DNA of 64,000 nucleotides from Eonycteris spelaea. Its lineage: Eukaryota > Chordata > Mammalia > Chiroptera > Pteropodidae. Both the position numbers and the translations under genes were made by a program. The stretch's first letter is position 1. Each line of letters starts with the position of its first letter. The notes beneath the pieces are model-generated. The model was given only the letters and a program-made list of their open reading frames with translations, was not told the origin of the DNA and did not search any database. Positions 59,268 to 64,000 of this stretch are shown piece after piece. Location of the stretch: positions 4,489,501 to 4,553,500 of the forward strand of contig PUFA01000143.1 of assembly GCA_003508835.1 (NCBI GenBank), given 5' to 3'.

Positions 59268-61208
59268 TGAATTCATATTCCAGAAGTATATATAGAAAAC
59301 CCTAAGGACTTCATCAAAATACTATTAAAAACAGTAAACAAATACAGTAACGTTTCAGGATACAAAATGAATGTACAAAAATCCATTGTGTTTCTATATA
59401 CTAACAATAAAATATCAGAAAAAGAAATGAAGAAAACAATTCTATTTGCAATTGCAACTAAAATAATAAAATACCTAGGAGTTAAATTAACAAAGAAAGT
59501 GAAGGACCTATACACTGAAAACAAGGTAGTGTTGAAAACAATTGAAGAAAATACAAAAAATTAAAAGATATTTTGTGTTCACAGATTAGAAGAATCAACC
59601 TAGTTAAAATGGTCATATTAGTTAAAGCAATATACAGATTTAATGCAAGCTCCATCAAAACCCCAATGACATTTTTTAAGGAAATAAAACAAAAAATTAT
59701 AAAATTTCTATGGAACCACAAAATACCCTCAATAGTCAAAACAATCCTGAGAAAAAAGAACAAAGTTAGAGATATCACACTCCATGATTTTGAATTATAC
59801 TACAAAGCTACAATAATCAAAATATTATGGTGGCAGAAAAACAGATATAGACCAACAGGAAAGAATTAAGAGCCCAGGGATAAACCCACATGTATACAGG
59901 CAACTGATTTTCAACAAAGAAGCCAAGAACATACAATGCAAAAAAGAAAGCCTCTTCAATAAATGGTGCTAGGAAAATTGGAAAGCCACATGAAAAATTG
60001 GAAAGTCCATGAAACTAAACTCCTATTTGACATCATACACAAACATTAATTCAAAGTGGACTAAAGACTTAAATATAGGCCTGAAGCAATAAAATACATA
60101 GAAAAAAACTTATGGACATTGGTCTCAGAAGGTTTTTTTTTTTTTTTTAACTTGATCACACAGGCAAAGGAAGTAAAAGCAAAAATAAGTGAATGGGACT
60201 ACATCAAACTAAAAAGCTTTTGCACAGCAAAAGAAACCATCAAGAAAACAAAAAGGAAACCAAAATTAATAGAAGATATTTGCAAACAGTACCTCTGAAA
60301 AGAGGCTAATTCCCAAAGTATATGAAGATAACTCAATGACAAAACAAAACAAAACAAAAACCTGAACAATTCAATTAAAAATGGGCAGAGGACCAGAACA
60401 GACACTTTTTCTAAGAAGACACATAGATAGCCAACCAATATCTGAAAATATGTTCAACTTCTCTAGCTATGAGAGAAATGTAAATCAAAACCATAATGAG
60501 ATACCATATTAAAATGGCTAACATCAACAGGACAAGTAATAACAAGTGTTGTAGAGGACGTGGAGAAAAAGGAACCCTCATACATTGCTAAGGGGAATGT
60601 AAATTTGTATAGCAACTATGGAAGACAGTATGGAGTTTCCTCAGAAAGTTAAGACTAGAGCTACCATATGACCCAACAATTCCTTTTCTGGGTATCTACC
60701 CCCAAGGTAGAAAACATTTATTTGTAAAGATATATGTACCCCTGTGTTCATTATAGCATTATTCACAGTGGTCAAGACATGGAAGCAATTAAGTGTCCTT
60801 CAATGGATGATTGGATAAAAAAATATGGTATACATACATAATGGGATACTCAGTCATAAAAAAGGATGAAATATTGCCATTTGCAACAACATGGATAGAT
60901 CTGGATAGTATCACACTAAGTGAAATAAGTCAGATGGAAAAGAACAAGACCATATAATTTCACTCATATGTGGGATATAAAACAGAAAGCAACAAACAAA
61001 AACACAAACAAACAAAACAACAGAATGGTGGTTACGAGAGGGGAATGGAGTTGGGATCAACAGGGAAAAGGGAGCCAAATATATAGTGACAAAAGGAGAC
61101 TAGACTATGTGTGATGGGCACACGCATGATATATTATAGAATTGTACACTTGAAACTTATATGTTATTAACCAATGTTACCCTGATAAATTTAATTAAAA
61201 AAATAAAG
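59268..61208 (+). mobile_element. 5'-truncated L1, sense
   Basis: Plus-strand ORF2 from just after the reverse transcriptase core to the end, then a 3' UTR finishing 'ttattaaccaatgttaccctgataaatttaatt' and an A-rich tail at 61194-61208. Readable blocks: GYKMNVQKSIVFLYTNN-like reading at 59358-59410, KYLGVKLTKKVKDLYTEN (59471-59522), [20 protein letters not shown] (59599-59658) and a C-terminal region with 'atatgacccaacaattccttttctggg'. A T run at 60131-60149 interrupts it. Same 3' end type as the 28.3-kb L1. Confidence 0.92.
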
Positions 61209-62557
61209 AAATCTTCCTGTCCTTCACTGAACAGGAACCACAAAATCAATGTGTAATGCTACATCTTTGAGAGTAGTGTTCTGCCCATGACCACTGGGGA
61301 AGTTGGTCCAAATGTAAATGATGACACATGTGCATGGTGGGAGGCCACAGTGACTTCTGGGACCCATTGTTTCATTCTAAATAAAGCAGATTCACTAAAA
61401 GAAAAAAAAATGAGCTGCAACTGCAGAAAGTTTTCCCAAACACATGATTATTGTATTAAGTTTCCCTGAACCATGAACTCATATTACATGAGTCTTTTGC
61501 CCATGTCTGGAACTCTATTTTTTGGTCAAAACAGGGAAAATTTTGTTATAACTTTGAGGATATATATTGCATATAGAGAGAAAGAGACCAATTTTTTAAG
61601 GTGTCTCAAATAACTTAAAAAATAGCTTTCCATGTCACTGGGCAGAAATTGCTGTATGACTGATGAACAACTCCCTCTTTTGTGTGGGCTCCATTTTAAA
61701 CCACATGGCTTTAAGGTTGTGAAGTGGGTGTGGCTTATAAATACCCCAAATTACAGCAGCAAGCCTGCATGAATGATTTTTTCCCTTTTGTAATAATAAT
61801 GTAAGGACTGTTATTACACTTGGCTCTGTGGGGGAATTGCAAATGTTTCTCAGAAGGGAAGTGCTTCCAGCTCTATGGCTCTTTCAAGAGCTCCATTCCC
61901 ATGTACTTGCTGGAAACTTTCAGGAAACCACATTACTTTTCACATCCCCATTTAGCAATGTGATCTCTCCCAGCCAGAATGCTTCCCAGACCACCTCATC
62001 AGCCAGGCCTGGGAATGGAATGTGACCGTGAAGGGCTAACACATTGGAGTTTAGGTCCGGTTTTCATGTTGTGTTTGTGAGTAAGAGAGGAAAGTAATTA
62101 TTTTATTCTGAGAATATTTTGTCAACCCCCAGCATATTTCAAAAGGTTCAAAGTCTTTAAAGAGTCAAAGGATTCAAAGTCTCTAATCCAGGGATGAGAG
62201 GACAATGGTATAAGTTCTGTCACAAAGTGTTTGGAGTTGGCCTGGATTTTAGGTCAAGAGACATTTGACAAGTGTCAGAAAAATCCATAGGAATCTAACT
62301 GTAATTTTCGGTAACTTCATTTCAAAAAAATTAGACCAAAGGAAATTAACTATTAGAAGAGTAAGATGGTGATCCCTTGTGTGAAGACTCAATTTAAAAA
62401 AAAAGAGGGAGGGAGGAAGAAAAAGAATAATCAAATTTTTAAACACTTTTTACTGTCATTAAGAATTCTTTACAATCATGATTTGTAATGACTGTATGTG
62501 GATGTATTTAAAATTTTTTATATAAACCTGCGATCAAATTGATGAATTTTTTCCTTT
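61209..62557. other. Unclassified sequence
   Basis: No repeat family or exon recognised. Small A-rich run at 62396-62404. Confidence 0.45.
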
Positions 62558-64000
62558 TTAAAAAACACATATTTTTTATTTTCCAGTTACAGTTGATGTA
62601 CAATATTGCATTAGTTTCAGGTATACAGCATATTAGACATTTATGTAAATTACAAAGTGATCACCCAGATAATCTAATAACCTCTTGATGCCATGAGTAA
62701 TTATAACAATATCATTGATTATATTCCTTATGCTATACTTTACAGCCCATGACTATTTTGTAACTACCAATTTTGCTTCTTAATCTCTTCTCTTTTATCA
62801 CCCACCTCCCATCTGGCAGCCATCAAAATGTTCTCTGTATCTAGGAGTTTTATTTCTGTTTTGTTTGTTTATTTTGTTCTGTAGATTCCACATATAAGTG
62901 AAATCATATGGCATTTGTCTTCTCTGGCTTACTTCACTTAGCACAAACCATCTAGGTTCATCTATGTTGTTGCAGACGGCATAATTTCATTCTTTTTATT
63001 GCTGAGTGATATTTTATTGTATGTATGTAGCACCTCTTTTTTACCCATTCATCTATCTATTCATAGATGCCCAAGTTGCTTCCATATCTTGACTATTGTA
63101 AATAATGCTACAATGAACATATGGATTAACATCTCTTTGAAGTCATTTTGGGTTTCTATGGATAAATAACCAGAAGTGGGATAACTGGGTCCTCCTTTTT
63201 CTTTGTTATAGCCTTTGTTTTAAAGCCTATTTTGTCTGGTATAAATATTGCTACCCTAGTTTTTTTGTTTGTTTCCATTTTTATAAAATATCTTTTTCCA
63301 TCCCTTTACTTTCAATCTGAGTATGTCTTTCTATCTGTCTTTCTATCTGAAGTAAGTCTCTTGTAGGAAGCATATATGAGGGTTTTGTTTTCTTAATCAT
63401 TCAGCCACCCAAACATTTTTCTTGTTTGGGAAGTTTTTATTTGTCCTTCCATTCTAAATGATAACTTTGTTGGTAGAGTAATCTTGGTTGTAGGTCCTTG
63501 TTTTTCATCACTTTGAATATTTCCTGCTAGTTCTTTCTGGCCTGCAAAGTTTCTGTTCAGAAATCAGCTGACAGTCTAATGGGAGCTCCCTTGTAGGAAA
63601 TAATCGCTTTTCTCTTGCTGCTTTTAAGATTCTCTCTATGTCTTTAACCTTTGGTATTTTAATTATAATGTGTCTTGGTGTAGGACTCTTTGGTTTTATC
63701 TTCTTTAAGACTCTCTGCACTTTTTGGGCTTGTGTGTCTATCCTTCTCCAGGTTAAGAAAGTTTTCCATCATTGTTTCTTCAAATGTTTCTTTTTTCCCC
63801 GATTCCTTGCTTTCTCTCTTGTCCTTCTGAAATCCCTATGATAAGAATGTTGGTACACTTGATGTTGTCCCTCAGGCCCCTTAGGTTAACCTCATTTTTT
63901 TTTCTTTTGTTATTCTGAGTGTTTCCTGCTACCTTATCTTCTAAATCACTGATTTGATCTTCTGCTTCATTTAATCTACTGTTGATTGATTCCTAAATTA
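62558..64000 (-). mobile_element. L1 deletion derivative, antisense, running off the window
   Basis: Minus-strand order, read from the left: 3' UTR (62558-62940), ORF2 C-terminal part up to a 'DPVIPLLVI'-like block (near 63170-63192), then a jump at about 63195-63205 to the ORF2 N-terminal endonuclease start (63205-63400, reading 'ENKTLICFLQET'-like). ORF1 follows: RHIIIKIPKVKDIERILKAA at 63720-63508 on the minus strand, and more ORF1 towards 64000. The reverse transcriptase is absent. The deletion points differ from those at 15.07 and 51.57 kb. The 5' end lies beyond the window. Confidence 0.85.

Noticed and set aside
1..64000. CRISPR arrays, operons, phage or bacterial genes
   Set aside because: All repeats are interspersed mammalian elements or microsatellites. 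No spaced direct-repeat array and no prokaryotic gene organisation is present.
1..64000. tRNA genes or young tRNA-derived SINEs (such as bat VES)
   Set aside because: I looked for A- and B-box sequences and found only old MIR cores. Absence by eye is weak evidence about the species.

Overview
This window looks like a gene-free stretch of a placental mammal's nuclear genome. It is AT-rich and full of decayed interspersed repeats of mammalian families (L1, L2, MIR, MLT1/MaLR LTRs, hAT elements such as MER20 and MER5) plus microsatellites. No open frame is long enough or recognisable enough to call a cellular protein-coding exon. The only recognisable coding homology is to L1 ORF1 and ORF2, and every copy is broken. 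The L1 3' ends that read ATGGTGAC..GTTAAC on the plus strand resemble those I associate with bats, so I suggest a laurasiatherian, probably a bat. This is from memory of repeat families and was not searched.

Layout. Bases 1-11.9 kb: mostly unclassified sequence with MIRs, a hAT element with an 8-bp target duplication (6327-6551), an antisense L1 tail (7.9-8.1 kb) and an MLT1 LTR (8.7-9.15 kb). 11.9-15.3 kb: an antisense L1 with most of ORF2, followed by a second antisense L1 carrying a large internal deletion. 15.3-28.3 kb: unclassified sequence with two MER20s, a MER5, an MLT1, L2s and AT-rich microsatellites. 28.34-34.64 kb: a near-full-length antisense L1 with a 15-bp target-site duplication. 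35.2-37.2 kb: MLT1 LTRs, an L2 piece, a MER5-like piece and a retroviral solo LTR. 39.2-39.8 kb: the only CpG island, the best candidate promoter in the window. 41.3-41.65 kb: another solo LTR. 42.8-49.7 kb: MIRs and the longest unclassified block. 49.7-52.0 kb: a sense L1 deletion derivative (5' UTR, ORF1, a sliver of ORF2, 3' end). 53.9-54.9 kb: a 5'-truncated L1 with target duplication. 56.4-61.2 kb: an L2 and a pile-up of five L1 fragments in both orientations. 62.6 kb to the end: another antisense L1 deletion derivative running off the window.

There are no working gene partnerships to describe. The points most worth checking are: two L1 copies that share the same internal deletion junction, which suggests a HAL1-like non-autonomous lineage; a candidate 3' transduction on the full-length L1; the isolated CpG island; and a 21-bp piece of a MER20 copied about 0.9 kb away into an AT microsatellite. 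I found no new defence, toxin or metabolic system. All repeat boundaries are by eye and good to roughly 5-30 bases unless a target duplication is given.
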